Positions 50,062 through 58,601 of a stretch of 64,000 nucleotides of DNA are shown here, piece after piece. The notes below the pieces were generated by a model. It was given only the letters and a program-made list of their open reading frames with translations. It was not told where the DNA came from and searched no databases. The position numbers were made by a program, and so were the translations under genes. The DNA is from Gracilinema caldarium DSM 7334 (GTDB lineage Bacteria; Spirochaetota; Spirochaetia; Treponematales; Breznakiellaceae), in NCBI RefSeq assembly GCF_000219725.1, contig NC_015732.1, positions 2,356,001 through 2,420,000 of the forward strand. The letters run 5' to 3'. Positions within the stretch are counted from its first letter, which is position 1; each line of letters begins with the position of its first letter.

Positions 50062-52691
50062 TTCTCTATATTCCCCCAAGAACGAGCACTATAGATATCA
50101 CCGCCAAGGTAAGCACGGGATGATGTTAAGGTAAAACCAATTGGTCCATGGCGGTTCTGACTACCTGGGGCTTCATATATTCGTAAAGGTTCATGAGTAT
50201 AACGGTGTAGATTATTACCTGTGAAAGGATTTTTCGAATCAATTGGGTCTATTTTTGATAATATAAAAGGAACTTCTGCAATAGTCATAAACTCATCACT
50301 CATTCGTAATGTTCCCCGAGCACCTCGCTCCTTCACTAAAAATAGGGGGTTGTATCGCTCTAGAGAAGGAATTTCAAATAACGTATTATGAAATCGACCT
50401 CCGTGATCTGCCACAATAATTATCAAAGAGTTATCATAGACGCCCTCTGCTTTAAGGTACCGAATCCAGTTTCCTAGAGCTCGTATTGAAGCAAGAAATG
50501 CATAGGCGTATGCAGCATCTCCCTGAGAACCAAAACGCTCGAGATCAGCTTTTCCATAAAGAACAGGATCCCGTGAAGGCATATAATCTGTGGTAAATGC
50601 GCCATATTCATGTGTAGATTCATTCATGAAAATATTTAAAGAAGGAGGACCATTATCTATGGCACATAGATCTTTTAGATAATATAAATTGGGAAAAACT
50701 GCCAAAGATCTTTCAAAGCTATTAGATCTTCCATCTCTCCACCAGCCACCATTATAGTAGATCATGTAACGTAAAGCCGGCGGAACAACACGGAACAATG
50801 AAAAACGGAATAATATATCATAATCAAAAGTCTCAGTGATCGGTTCAGGTGGATATGCATGTTCCTCTAAAAACCGTTTTGCATAAAGCCCCTTTATATT
50901 ACGAGCAGTAACATTAGGGATCCCATTAAAAATCGATATATCTGGTACCCATTTAAGACCAGCGAGGCTCGGATCGGTTATAGCAACACGCCACCCCAAA
51001 TCACTGTACAACCGCGGTAATAAAGTTAATGATTCATTAATCTTGTCTACCAGAGGTTTCTCTGTTCGTTTATTTATATTCCAAGGGGTATAATCGTATC
51101 CACCAAAAATCGAAGGCACACCAAGGATCGTACAATCTCCAAAGGAAATAGTCTTAGGATACCAAACAAAGCCCTCAAATTCAGAGATGGTATCTGGTAA
51201 TAATGCAAGTGCATGATTAAAAGCAACTCCTATCGCCCGATCGAGGAAAATGATAAAGGTATTATTTTTATCACGAGCAATATGGAATATAGTCTCCTGA
51301 TTCGTTTTTATCGATGATGTTGTTTGGGAAACCTCATGTAAATCTTGATTCATCGCAAATAATTCAACTGAAGTACTGAGCAAAACTGCTATTGAGGCTG
51401 CACCCAAAAAAATCTTAAAGAAACGGAGTTTTTTATAATTTAACAGAAAAATGCATAAGACGATTGTGATAACAACAGCAAGAATGGTAACCCAAAGTGG
51501 AAAGTTTGTTTTAAGCAAATGAGGATTATCAAATACAAAACCCCTTGTCATAGTTCCATAATTACCACTCAATATAAAGAACGAAATTAAAGCTAAAATG
51601 GCAGAAAAAGCGGAAAGGACCGAAAGAACTCGTTTATGTCTTGAATCTGAAAAAGACCATATAAAACCAGGTAAAAGGATACATGCAGAAAAGCCTTGTA
51701 AAGCAGTCCTCAGTATAAACGACCAGGGGTTCTCAAACTCAGTAGGTGAGGAAGCTATTGTTTGAGCAGGAATAAAAAGACCTATTAAAACAAAAAGGAT
51801 AAGCCAAGATCCATAGTAAAGGCCCCGATCTAGTGGTACATTTTGAATTGATCGATCGATGAAATCCATAATTCGAGACCATAAAAGAGGTATAAACGGT
51901 ACTGCAAGAAAAAATGCTACAAGAGTATAACGATAGTAAGGCTTGAGTGAAGCTAATCCTACAAGTAAGCCTATAGCCACAATAAGTGAGAATAACGTGA
52001 TCGTCCAGTATAAAGCCAAAATAGGTTTTTTAAGATACCTATTTGCTAAATTCTTACCCAGCGAGAAAAGGTTATTTAACGTCCAATACAATACCAGTCC
52101 TGATGGGGAATTATAGAGCAGAACTAGAAATATTCCTGCCATAACAATAAGTTGCATTCGTTCCCGAAGTGGCGCCCCTCGAGTATAGACCAGTGATGAC
52201 AATATATTAATTATTGTCATAATAATTGGCAACAAATTAAAACCCAATAGACCATCAGGTTCACCTAAATTAGCTAAAAATAAAAACGAATATCCTTGCA
52301 AAGACTTTGTATGACTAAGAAATTCATAGGCACCGATAAAGAAAGGTATCTGTAATAAAAGTCCTGTACTAGCCTTAAGTGCATTAAAAGGTGAATAACC
52401 CATCTGACGATAATAAGTGTTCACCATCATCTGACGTTCATCACCTTTGAACACGGCTTTGATATCCGCAAGTTTCTTTTTCATCCGATCACGTATCTGA
52501 CGATCTTCCTGTTGCCACCGATCTGCCACTTTATATATGGGAAGTAATATCGTATTGATTATCAAACTAATAAATACTATTGAGATACCTGGTTTATAAT
52601 CAAAAACAACCTGAAAAACAACAAAAAGAATTTCCACAATAGCTCGTATAGGCCAAATCACCAGTGTATGTAACATCATCCAAATACTCAT
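50058..52691 (-). CDS. fusion of a YidC-type insertase domain with a polytopic linker and a sulfatase/LtaS-like catalytic domain
   Basis: 877 residues. Residues 1-225 are recognisably YidC/Oxa1: helix after KPGISIVFISLIINTILL, the cytoplasmic hairpin with QIRDRMKKKL, MGYSPFNALKASTGLL, and LLYNSPSGLVLYWTLNNLFS. Residues 225-450 add more membrane segments. The C-terminal part (about 470-860) has an alkaline-phosphatase-superfamily shape: FIIFLDRAIG (metal Asp), the possible nucleophile Thr in GDCTILGVPS, and IIIVADHGGRFHN (metal Asp-His). This resembles phosphoglycerol/phosphoethanolamine transferases. AAGGAC precedes the ATG. The following gene is CDP-glycerol-transferase-like. I do not know a described protein of this build. 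Confidence 0.8.
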   Translation of the reverse strand: MSIWMMLHTLVIWPIRAIVEILFVVFQVVFDYKPGISIVFISLIINTILLPIYKVADRWQQEDRQIRDRMKKKLADIKAVFKGDERQMMVNTYYRQMGYSPFNALKASTGLLLQIPFFIGAYEFLSHTKSLQGYSFLFLANLGEPDGLLGFNLLPIIMTIINILSSLVYTRGAPLRERMQLIVMAGIFLVLLYNSPSGLVLYWTLNNLFSLGKNLANRYLKKPILALYWTITLFSLIVAIGLLVGLASLKPYYRYTLVAFFLAVPFIPLLWSRIMDFIDRSIQNVPLDRGLYYGSWLILFVLIGLFIPAQTIASSPTEFENPWSFILRTALQGFSACILLPGFIWSFSDSRHKRVLSVLSAFSAILALISFFILSGNYGTMTRGFVFDNPHLLKTNFPLWVTILAVVITIVLCIFLLNYKKLRFFKIFLGAASIAVLLSTSVELFAMNQDLHEVSQTTSSIKTNQETIFHIARDKNNTFIIFLDRAIGVAFNHALALLPDTISEFEGFVWYPKTISFGDCTILGVPSIFGGYDYTPWNINKRTEKPLVDKINESLTLLPRLYSDLGWRVAITDPSLAGLKWVPDISIFNGIPNVTARNIKGLYAKRFLEEHAYPPEPITETFDYDILFRFSLFRVVPPALRYMIYYNGGWWRDGRSNSFERSLAVFPNLYYLKDLCAIDNGPPSLNIFMNESTHEYGAFTTDYMPSRDPVLYGKADLERFGSQGDAAYAYAFLASIRALGNWIRYLKAEGVYDNSLIIIVADHGGRFHNTLFEIPSLERYNPLFLVKERGARGTLRMSDEFMTIAEVPFILSKIDPIDSKNPFTGNNLHRYTHEPLRIYEAPGSQNRHGPIGFTLTSSRAYLGGDIYSARSWGNIEK

Positions 52692-52950
52692 CGACAGTCC
52701 TTTTTCACATTAAGATAACTAAATATCTATATATAATAGATATTTTACTACATGTTTTCGTAAATTAAATTCTTTCTTTTTACATACCCTTTAAATACAA
52801 ATCGAATTGATCATAATCATAAAATGTTAACAGAAACAACAGGTCTATAGGGATTTAAATATCCCTTTTCATTAGTAAACATACACAGATTTAAAATATA
52901 TCTAATACAAATTTGCCAATATGATAAGATTAACCAAGAAACTACTTTAA

Positions 52951-55194
52951 TTATGATAATATACTGGCTTGCATATCTAGATCCAATTCTAAGTGCTCAA
53001 AACTAAAGCCTTCCTTGAACAATTGCAGACAGGCATTGACCACATCGGGGTCATATAAAGTACCTGCATACTCCTTTATTTCAAACAGGGCCTGCTCAAT
53101 TCCTCGGGACGGCCGGTATGGACGATGGGAAGAGATGGCATCCACCACATCGGCCACGCAGATGATGCGTCCTTCTAAACTGATTGCATCGGCTTTAAGA
53201 CCCGCGGGATATCCAGAGCCATCAAATTTTTCATGATGCTCAAGCACATATTGGGCAATTGGATAGGAAAATTGAATATTCCTGAGAATGTTGTAAGATT
53301 CTACCGGATGCTGACGGATGAGACTCATTTCAATTTCTGAAAGTTTTCCCGGTTTTGCGAGCAGTTCGGTAGGAACTGCAATTTTCCCCACATCATGGAG
53401 CAGAGCAGCGATTTTAACAGCTGTTATTCGGTCTTCCCGAAGACCTAATTTCCTTCCAATCTCACTGGCTAACAAGGATACCCGCTGCTGATGACCTGCC
53501 GTATAGGGATCCCGTATTTCTACCGATCTGACCAATGACAGAATAATACCATCGGTTAAGAGTTGCAGCTGGTTATTTTTTTGGCGCAGTTCGTCCTCAT
53601 TAAGCTTCCGCTCTATGGCCATAGCTATTTGAGAAGAAACAAAGTTCAGAATTTTCCGGTCCTCTTCTCCATACTCCTTATCATGCTGATAATGATGGGT
53701 AACCAGGGCTCCAATCGTAAGACCTTCACCATTCATAAGGGGCACCCCAAGCCATTGCAGCGGCAAACAGTCAGGACGGGGTAAATCTTTACTATCCAAT
53801 ATTTTCTGCAATTCAGTATGGTTCAGAAGGATAGCTTTTCCTTTTTGTAAAAGATAATCCACTAGACCAGTATGAAAAGCCCGTTCTATGGCTTCATCAG
53901 CTGTGGTTGTTGTATCTGAAACCTGATAATAGGGACACTCAAGGTATCCTGTAGAAGTATCCCGCAACATAATGATTAAATTGTCGATAGAAACGAGTTT
54001 GCTTAAGATTCTGTGCACAATGGAAAATAAACTGGCAACATCTTTAGCAAAATATGCGGCTTCAGAAATACTGTACAGGGCCCGCTGTAACTGTTCTCCC
54101 CGTTTCCGCTCTGTTATATCGTATGAGAAGATTGCAATCTCTTCAACCTGCCCTGCATCATTAAAGATAGGGTACCCCGAGTTATAATACACCCGTCCAT
54201 TCTGTTCAAATTCAATGCGACGAGGTTTACCCTGCACACATATTTCATCAATAAAAAAGTGTTGTTCTTCCCGAATTATTGGGTCTGAAAAATCGGTGTA
54301 ATGATGACCAATCAGATGTTCTAGTTTATCTTGGTATCTTTCAGAGAGGGCACGGTTGCCCGATTTAATGGTGCCCTGCCGATCTAAAAGCAATACCGCA
54401 TCGTCAGCGGCATTTAAAAGGGCATCCAGTTTTCGCTGTTTTTCTCTCAATTGTTCACTGGCGGCAACTAGCGAAGAAACATCTCGGATTGCCACAACAA
54501 AACCATTAATAGCTTGTTGAGAATCCTTAAGTCGGGAAATATTCACCAATACGGGAAGTATTTTGCCTTCTTGGGCAATCAACCTGGCTTCCAGATTCCG
54601 TATCCGGCCTTCCTGTTTACAACGAACTAGTAAGTGGGCAGTGTTATGTTCATCAATATCTTGAAAGAGACATGATACCTGCTTACCTATAATTTCTTTT
54701 GCTGGCCCTACCACATCAATATAGCCCTTGTTTACCCGTTCCACCATTCCCTGTTCATTTAATATGATTACCGGATCGAGCATTCCTTCGATGGTCTGAA
54801 TAGCCATTTCTGCGGCTGCTGCGGTTACCAGAGTCTCAGAACGCCGTTGCTCCTGCTTTATTTCTTCGGTAAAATCGACAACGACCGCTACGATGCAGGG
54901 TTCTCCGGTTTCTTCCAGTTTTTGCAAGTGGTGTTGTAATTTAACCCAGATAAAGGTGCCATCAGCAGAAACGAGCCTAATATTGGCTTGCTGGTTTGTA
55001 CCTTTCTTAAGCAGTTCACTATCAAGATGCAGCAATGTATCAGCTATAGAACGAGGAAAGAGGTCATAATCGTTTTTACCAATGATATCATCTTTGGTGC
55101 GTTTGAGAAGGTTAAGAAACACCTGGTTACAGCCGATATATGTACCTTCACGGCTTTTTACATATGCGGGCGCTGGAATGAAGTCTACCATCAT
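52951..55194 (-). CDS. PAS-PAS-PAS-GAF-HD-GYP protein, predicted c-di-GMP phosphodiesterase
   Basis: 747 residues. PAS domains at about 1-115, 125-245 and 250-365 (FIPAPAYVKSREGTYIG, MLDPVIILNEQGMVERVN, LLLDRQGTIKSGNRALSERY). A GAF domain is at about 385-535 and a HD-GYP domain at about 550-735 with HDVGK and HHEKFDGSGYPAG intact. No membrane segment. The ATG has no clear ribosome binding site and an in-frame TAG lies four codons earlier, so the N-terminus is fixed. The 52692-52950 gap contains no recognisable gene. Confidence 0.9.
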   Translation of the reverse strand: MMVDFIPAPAYVKSREGTYIGCNQVFLNLLKRTKDDIIGKNDYDLFPRSIADTLLHLDSELLKKGTNQQANIRLVSADGTFIWVKLQHHLQKLEETGEPCIVAVVVDFTEEIKQEQRRSETLVTAAAAEMAIQTIEGMLDPVIILNEQGMVERVNKGYIDVVGPAKEIIGKQVSCLFQDIDEHNTAHLLVRCKQEGRIRNLEARLIAQEGKILPVLVNISRLKDSQQAINGFVVAIRDVSSLVAASEQLREKQRKLDALLNAADDAVLLLDRQGTIKSGNRALSERYQDKLEHLIGHHYTDFSDPIIREEQHFFIDEICVQGKPRRIEFEQNGRVYYNSGYPIFNDAGQVEEIAIFSYDITERKRGEQLQRALYSISEAAYFAKDVASLFSIVHRILSKLVSIDNLIIMLRDTSTGYLECPYYQVSDTTTTADEAIERAFHTGLVDYLLQKGKAILLNHTELQKILDSKDLPRPDCLPLQWLGVPLMNGEGLTIGALVTHHYQHDKEYGEEDRKILNFVSSQIAMAIERKLNEDELRQKNNQLQLLTDGIILSLVRSVEIRDPYTAGHQQRVSLLASEIGRKLGLREDRITAVKIAALLHDVGKIAVPTELLAKPGKLSEIEMSLIRQHPVESYNILRNIQFSYPIAQYVLEHHEKFDGSGYPAGLKADAISLEGRIICVADVVDAISSHRPYRPSRGIEQALFEIKEYAGTLYDPDVVNACLQLFKEGFSFEHLELDLDMQASILS

Positions 55195-55276
55195 GATGCA
55201 TTGTTGCTAGTGTATCAGACAAGAGATGAAAAGTCGAGCTTTTTTTTATTATCTCCATAATATCAAATAAAAAACA

Positions 55277-55291
55277 AGCGAAATATTCGCT
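55277..55291. promoter_or_regulatory. dyad upstream of the pot promoter
   Basis: AGCGAA-ATA-TTCGCT is a perfect 15-base dyad ending 9 bases before the -35 of the potABCD promoter. A regulator-binding site is possible. Confidence 0.4.
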
Positions 55292-55299
55292 GGAAAGGA

Positions 55300-55328
55300 T
55301 TGACAATATCTAGCAAAAACCGCATTGT
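55300..55328 (+). promoter_or_regulatory. predicted promoter of potABCD
   Basis: Perfect TTGACA (55300-55305), 17-base spacer, weak CATTGT (55323-55328). Leader to the start codon is about 95 bases. Confidence 0.45.
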
Positions 55329-55427
55329 TTGCATGTATTTTCATTCGACCGAAGCGAATCCGGGGTTCCGCGGGCAAATCGGTTTTGTAGACTCAAGTAA
55401 GGGTCAGAGGAGGTTGAAGGACCATAA

Positions 55428-56567
55428 TTGAAAGGGAGCGATGTCAATATTGAAGGGGTTTCCAAGTCCTTTGGTGACTTTAAAGCCCTCAAAGACGTAA
55501 GTCTTACTATAAAAAAAGGAGAGTTCTTTTCTCTCCTGGGTCCATCGGGTTGCGGAAAGACAACCCTGTTGCGGATTATCGCGGGGTTCGAAACCCCCGA
55601 TACAGGTTTGGTAACCTTTGACGGAGTCGATGTACTCCCGCTTCCACCGAATATGCGGCACGCGAACACGGTTTTCCAGAATTATGCCCTGTTCCCTCAT
55701 CTTTCCATATTCGAAAATGTAGCCTTCCCATTGCGGATAAAGAAGGTCCCAAACAGGGAAATTAAATATAAAGTCATGGATTACTTGAAGCTTGTAGAGC
55801 TGGAAAACCATGCCCATAAAAAACCTAGCCAGCTTTCAGGTGGTCAAAAACAGCGGGTTGCTATAGCAAGAGCACTGATCAATGAGCCTTCGGTACTGCT
55901 GCTTGATGAGCCTCTTTCAGCCCTGGATGCAAAGCTTCGGCAGCATATGCTTATCGAGCTGGATAAAATTCACGATAAAATCGGTATAACCTTTATCTAT
56001 GTTACCCACGATCAGCAGGAAGCCTTGTCTGTATCGGATCGTCTAGCGGTTATGTGTCAGGGTGATGTTCTGCAGGTTGGAACACCCCACGAAATTTATG
56101 AAAGCCCTGCCACAGACTTCGTGGCCCGATTCATCGGCGAAACAAACCTCTTCGATGGCACCGTAGTTTCTGTAGAACCGGTAGAACATCCAAAGGCCGC
56201 CCCAAACGAAACCATGGTTACCCTGGATATTCCCGAACTGGGACGCATTAAGGTTACCACCGTCGATACGGTAGCCCCGGGGATGAAGGTGAGTTTTACC
56301 ATCCGGCCAGAAAAAATTGCCATTTCGACAGAAAAGCCAAGTCTGAAGCGGAATGATATCAATCTTTTTGAAGGCATTGTGGACGAACCTATTTATTCAG
56401 GCTTCCAGACCAAATTTTATGTCCGCATTTCCGAACATGCCGTTCTTAAGGTAATGAAGCAGCATTCTAATTATTCCGATGAAGGGCCTGATATCATCTG
56501 GAAAGATTCGGTGTATATTTCCTGGAGTGCCGATGATGGCTACATAGTCGAGGTAAAACAATCGTGA
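55428..56567 (+). CDS. potA: spermidine/putrescine ABC transporter ATP-binding protein
   Basis: 379 residues. Walker A GPSGCGKTT, signature LSGGQKQRVA, Walker B VLLLDEPLSALD, then the D/H loops and a C-terminal TOBE domain (from about 245). The start is TTG at 55428-55430, with GAAGGA six bases upstream; an ATG at 55441 with its own good ribosome binding site is out of frame. Next gene overlaps by four bases (GTGA). Order potA-potB-potC-potD is the usual polyamine importer. Confidence 0.94.
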   Translation: MKGSDVNIEGVSKSFGDFKALKDVSLTIKKGEFFSLLGPSGCGKTTLLRIIAGFETPDTGLVTFDGVDVLPLPPNMRHANTVFQNYALFPHLSIFENVAFPLRIKKVPNREIKYKVMDYLKLVELENHAHKKPSQLSGGQKQRVAIARALINEPSVLLLDEPLSALDAKLRQHMLIELDKIHDKIGITFIYVTHDQQEALSVSDRLAVMCQGDVLQVGTPHEIYESPATDFVARFIGETNLFDGTVVSVEPVEHPKAAPNETMVTLDIPELGRIKVTTVDTVAPGMKVSFTIRPEKIAISTEKPSLKRNDINLFEGIVDEPIYSGFQTKFYVRISEHAVLKVMKQHSNYSDEGPDIIWKDSVYISWSADDGYIVEVKQS

Positions 56568-57514
56568 AACCGGCCCTTTCCAAACGGAATTATGGCCCCC
56601 TGTATGCAGGGCCAATAGCGCTCTGGTTTACCCTCTTTTTTGCAGCTCCGCTTATCATCATTGTTGCTTACAGCTTTATGAAAAAGGGGCTGTATGGTGG
56701 TGTAGAATATGAGTTTTCCCTCGCTGCCTATCATGCTCTGGCAAATCCGAATTTTGTTACCATTACCATTCGGACCTTGTTAACCTCCATTGTGGCAACC
56801 ATACTCACCATCCTGATCGCTTTGCCGTGCGGCTATTTCATGGCAAAAAGCAAAAACCAGACAATTTTGCTTCTTTTGGTTATTATTCCCTTTTGGACCA
56901 ATTTTCTTATCCGAGTCTACGCATGGATTGCCATTTTGGGGAATAATGGGTTTCTGAATGAATTACTGCAGCGTATAGGCTTGGTAAAAGACTATATACA
57001 ATTCCTCTATAACCAGGAAGCGGTAATTCTGGTTCTTGTATATATGTATCTGCCCTATGCCATACTGCCCCTCTTTTCTACAATTGATAAATTCGATTTT
57101 TCTCTGCTCGAGGCAGCCCGGGACCTGGGAGCAACCAAGTTCCAGTCCATGACTAAGGTGTTGCTTCCGAACATCCGCAGTGGTCTCTTTACAGCTGTTC
57201 TATTTACCTTTATCCCCATTTTCGGGGCCTATGCGGTACCTCTCCTTATAGGTGGTAAAGATTCCTATATGCTGGGGAATGTAATTGCAGACCAATTAAC
57301 CAAAACCAGGAACTGGCCTCTAGCTTCATCAATTTCAATGGTCATAACCGTCGTTACCACCGCGGGAGTCATGATCATGATGGCCTTACAAAAACGAGAA
57401 GCCCAGCGGCAAAAAGAGAACGAACTATCAGGCAGTATTACTACCATGGAGGAAATAGATTCAGCTGCAGGGATTCCTGCAGGAACTGGAACTGCTACAG
57501 GAGGTGCAAAATGA
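56564..57514 (+). CDS. potB: spermidine/putrescine ABC transporter permease
   Basis: 316 residues, six membrane segments and the EAA loop EAARDLGATKFQSMTKVLLP, typical of PotB. Start is GTG overlapping the potA stop (GTGA). The C-terminal 40 residues are a hydrophilic Ala/Thr/Gly-rich tail, longer than usual. Confidence 0.93.
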   Translation: MKPALSKRNYGPLYAGPIALWFTLFFAAPLIIIVAYSFMKKGLYGGVEYEFSLAAYHALANPNFVTITIRTLLTSIVATILTILIALPCGYFMAKSKNQTILLLLVIIPFWTNFLIRVYAWIAILGNNGFLNELLQRIGLVKDYIQFLYNQEAVILVLVYMYLPYAILPLFSTIDKFDFSLLEAARDLGATKFQSMTKVLLPNIRSGLFTAVLFTFIPIFGAYAVPLLIGGKDSYMLGNVIADQLTKTRNWPLASSISMVITVVTTAGVMIMMALQKREAQRQKENELSGSITTMEEIDSAAGIPAGTGTATGGAK

Positions 57515-58359
57515 GCGGTATTATTGCTTTCCGAAAAGGAACGCCTACTGGAGAAGCATCTCGACATGCACGCCGGGCTTACCGTAAACAGTTTTCGTTT
57601 TCCCAAACCATGTTTATAGCCACCATTGGGTTCCTCTTTCTTCCGCTCTTTGTACTTATCCTGTACTCCTTTAATGCCTCCAAGGGTATGGGATGGACCG
57701 GTTTTTCCCTGGTCTGGTACGAAAAGCTCTTCTTTAATTCCCAGGATCTCTGGAGGGCCTTTGGTAACAGTGCCATCATAGCCTTTGCATCTGCAGCGAC
57801 AGCAACGGTTATCGGGACCCTCGGTGCTATTGGGGTAAACTGGTATGAATTTAAATTAAAAAAATACATCCAGGGTATCACCTTCCTTCCGATGATCCTG
57901 CCGGAAATTATTATCGGCGTGTCCCTTCTGGTATTCTTTGCCGGTGTGGGACTTAAACTGGGGCTTTTTACCATCTATATCGCCCATACCACCTTTAACC
58001 TGCCCTTTGTATACCTGATGGTCATGGCCCGACTCGATGAATTTGACTACTCAATAATCGAAGCAGCCCATGACCTGGGGGCAAATGAACGGCAGACCCT
58101 GCTTAAGGTCATTGTCCCCATGAGTATGCCTGGTATCGTATCGGGCTTCCTCACCGCTATCACCCTTTCGCTGGAAGACTTTGTTATCACCTTCTTTGTG
58201 TCTGGCCCCGGATCGACGACCCTGCCCCTCTATGTCTATTCAGCAATTCGTTTTGGTGTATCCCCGGTTATTAATGCCCTTTCGGTAATCATGATTCTAG
58301 GAACAATGGTATTGGCCTTCTCACTGCGAAATTTCTTAAAATATATAGCTGCAAAATAG
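57511..58359 (+). CDS. potC: spermidine/putrescine ABC transporter permease
   Basis: 282 residues, six membrane segments, EAA loop EAAHDLGANERQTLLKVIVP. ATG overlaps the potB stop. A basic N-terminal stretch precedes the first helix. Partner of PotB. It is followed by a 242-base structured gap before potD. Confidence 0.94.
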   Translation: MSGIIAFRKGTPTGEASRHARRAYRKQFSFSQTMFIATIGFLFLPLFVLILYSFNASKGMGWTGFSLVWYEKLFFNSQDLWRAFGNSAIIAFASAATATVIGTLGAIGVNWYEFKLKKYIQGITFLPMILPEIIIGVSLLVFFAGVGLKLGLFTIYIAHTTFNLPFVYLMVMARLDEFDYSIIEAAHDLGANERQTLLKVIVPMSMPGIVSGFLTAITLSLEDFVITFFVSGPGSTTLPLYVYSAIRFGVSPVINALSVIMILGTMVLAFSLRNFLKYIAAK

Positions 58360-58362
58360 AGG

Positions 58363-58570
58363 GCACCTTACATAACGCTGTTAGTTATGAGAGGTGCTCA
58401 GTTGGTTACCATGCTCTGCCATTACAGGTAGAGCAGGGACTTCTGACAGGGGCGCCCTTCCTGGTACCCTGATACCGGGAGTATGGGTGACCGTGTATCC
58501 GGTGAGCACCTAAGGCCGGAATCCAGATATCCCGAAGCTGGAGCGGATGGCTGGATTCGGAGTTTCCAGC
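58363..58570 (+). ncRNA. structured leader RNA between potC and potD, possible riboswitch or attenuator
   Basis: The gap contains many strong helices. First: GCACCT (58363-58368) with AGGTGC (58392-58397), enclosing CATAAC/GTTATG. Alternative: AGGTGCTCA (58392-58400) pairs with TGAGCACCT (58503-58511), closing a multi-branch unit with GGTTACCAT/ATGGGTGACC (58404-58412 and 58483-58492), GCTCTGCC/GGTAGAGC (58413-58420, 58427-58434) and CCTGGTA/TACCGGG (58460-58466, 58473-58479). These two pairings are exclusive. Further down CCGGAATCCAG (58516-58526) with CTGGATTCGG (58551-58560) competes with GCTGGA/TCCAGC (58550-58555, 58565-58570), just ahead of the potD ribosome binding site. No known class was recognised; no ligand is shown. 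Confidence 0.6.
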
Positions 58571-58601
58571 GAAAATTCTATTTTTACAGGAGAGCAGTAA
58601 C

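Noticed and set aside
50062-50079. TTG start six codons before the CDP-glycerol-type ORF
   Set aside because: The ATG gives a clean hydrophobic N-terminus and is the more usual codon.
58392-58440. tRNA-like stretch (GCTCAGTTGGT... GTAGAGC) in the potC-potD gap
   Set aside because: It resembles a D-arm, but an extra 22 bases split it, no anticodon arm or T-arm/CCA end follows, and the bases are better used in the helices of the leader RNA.
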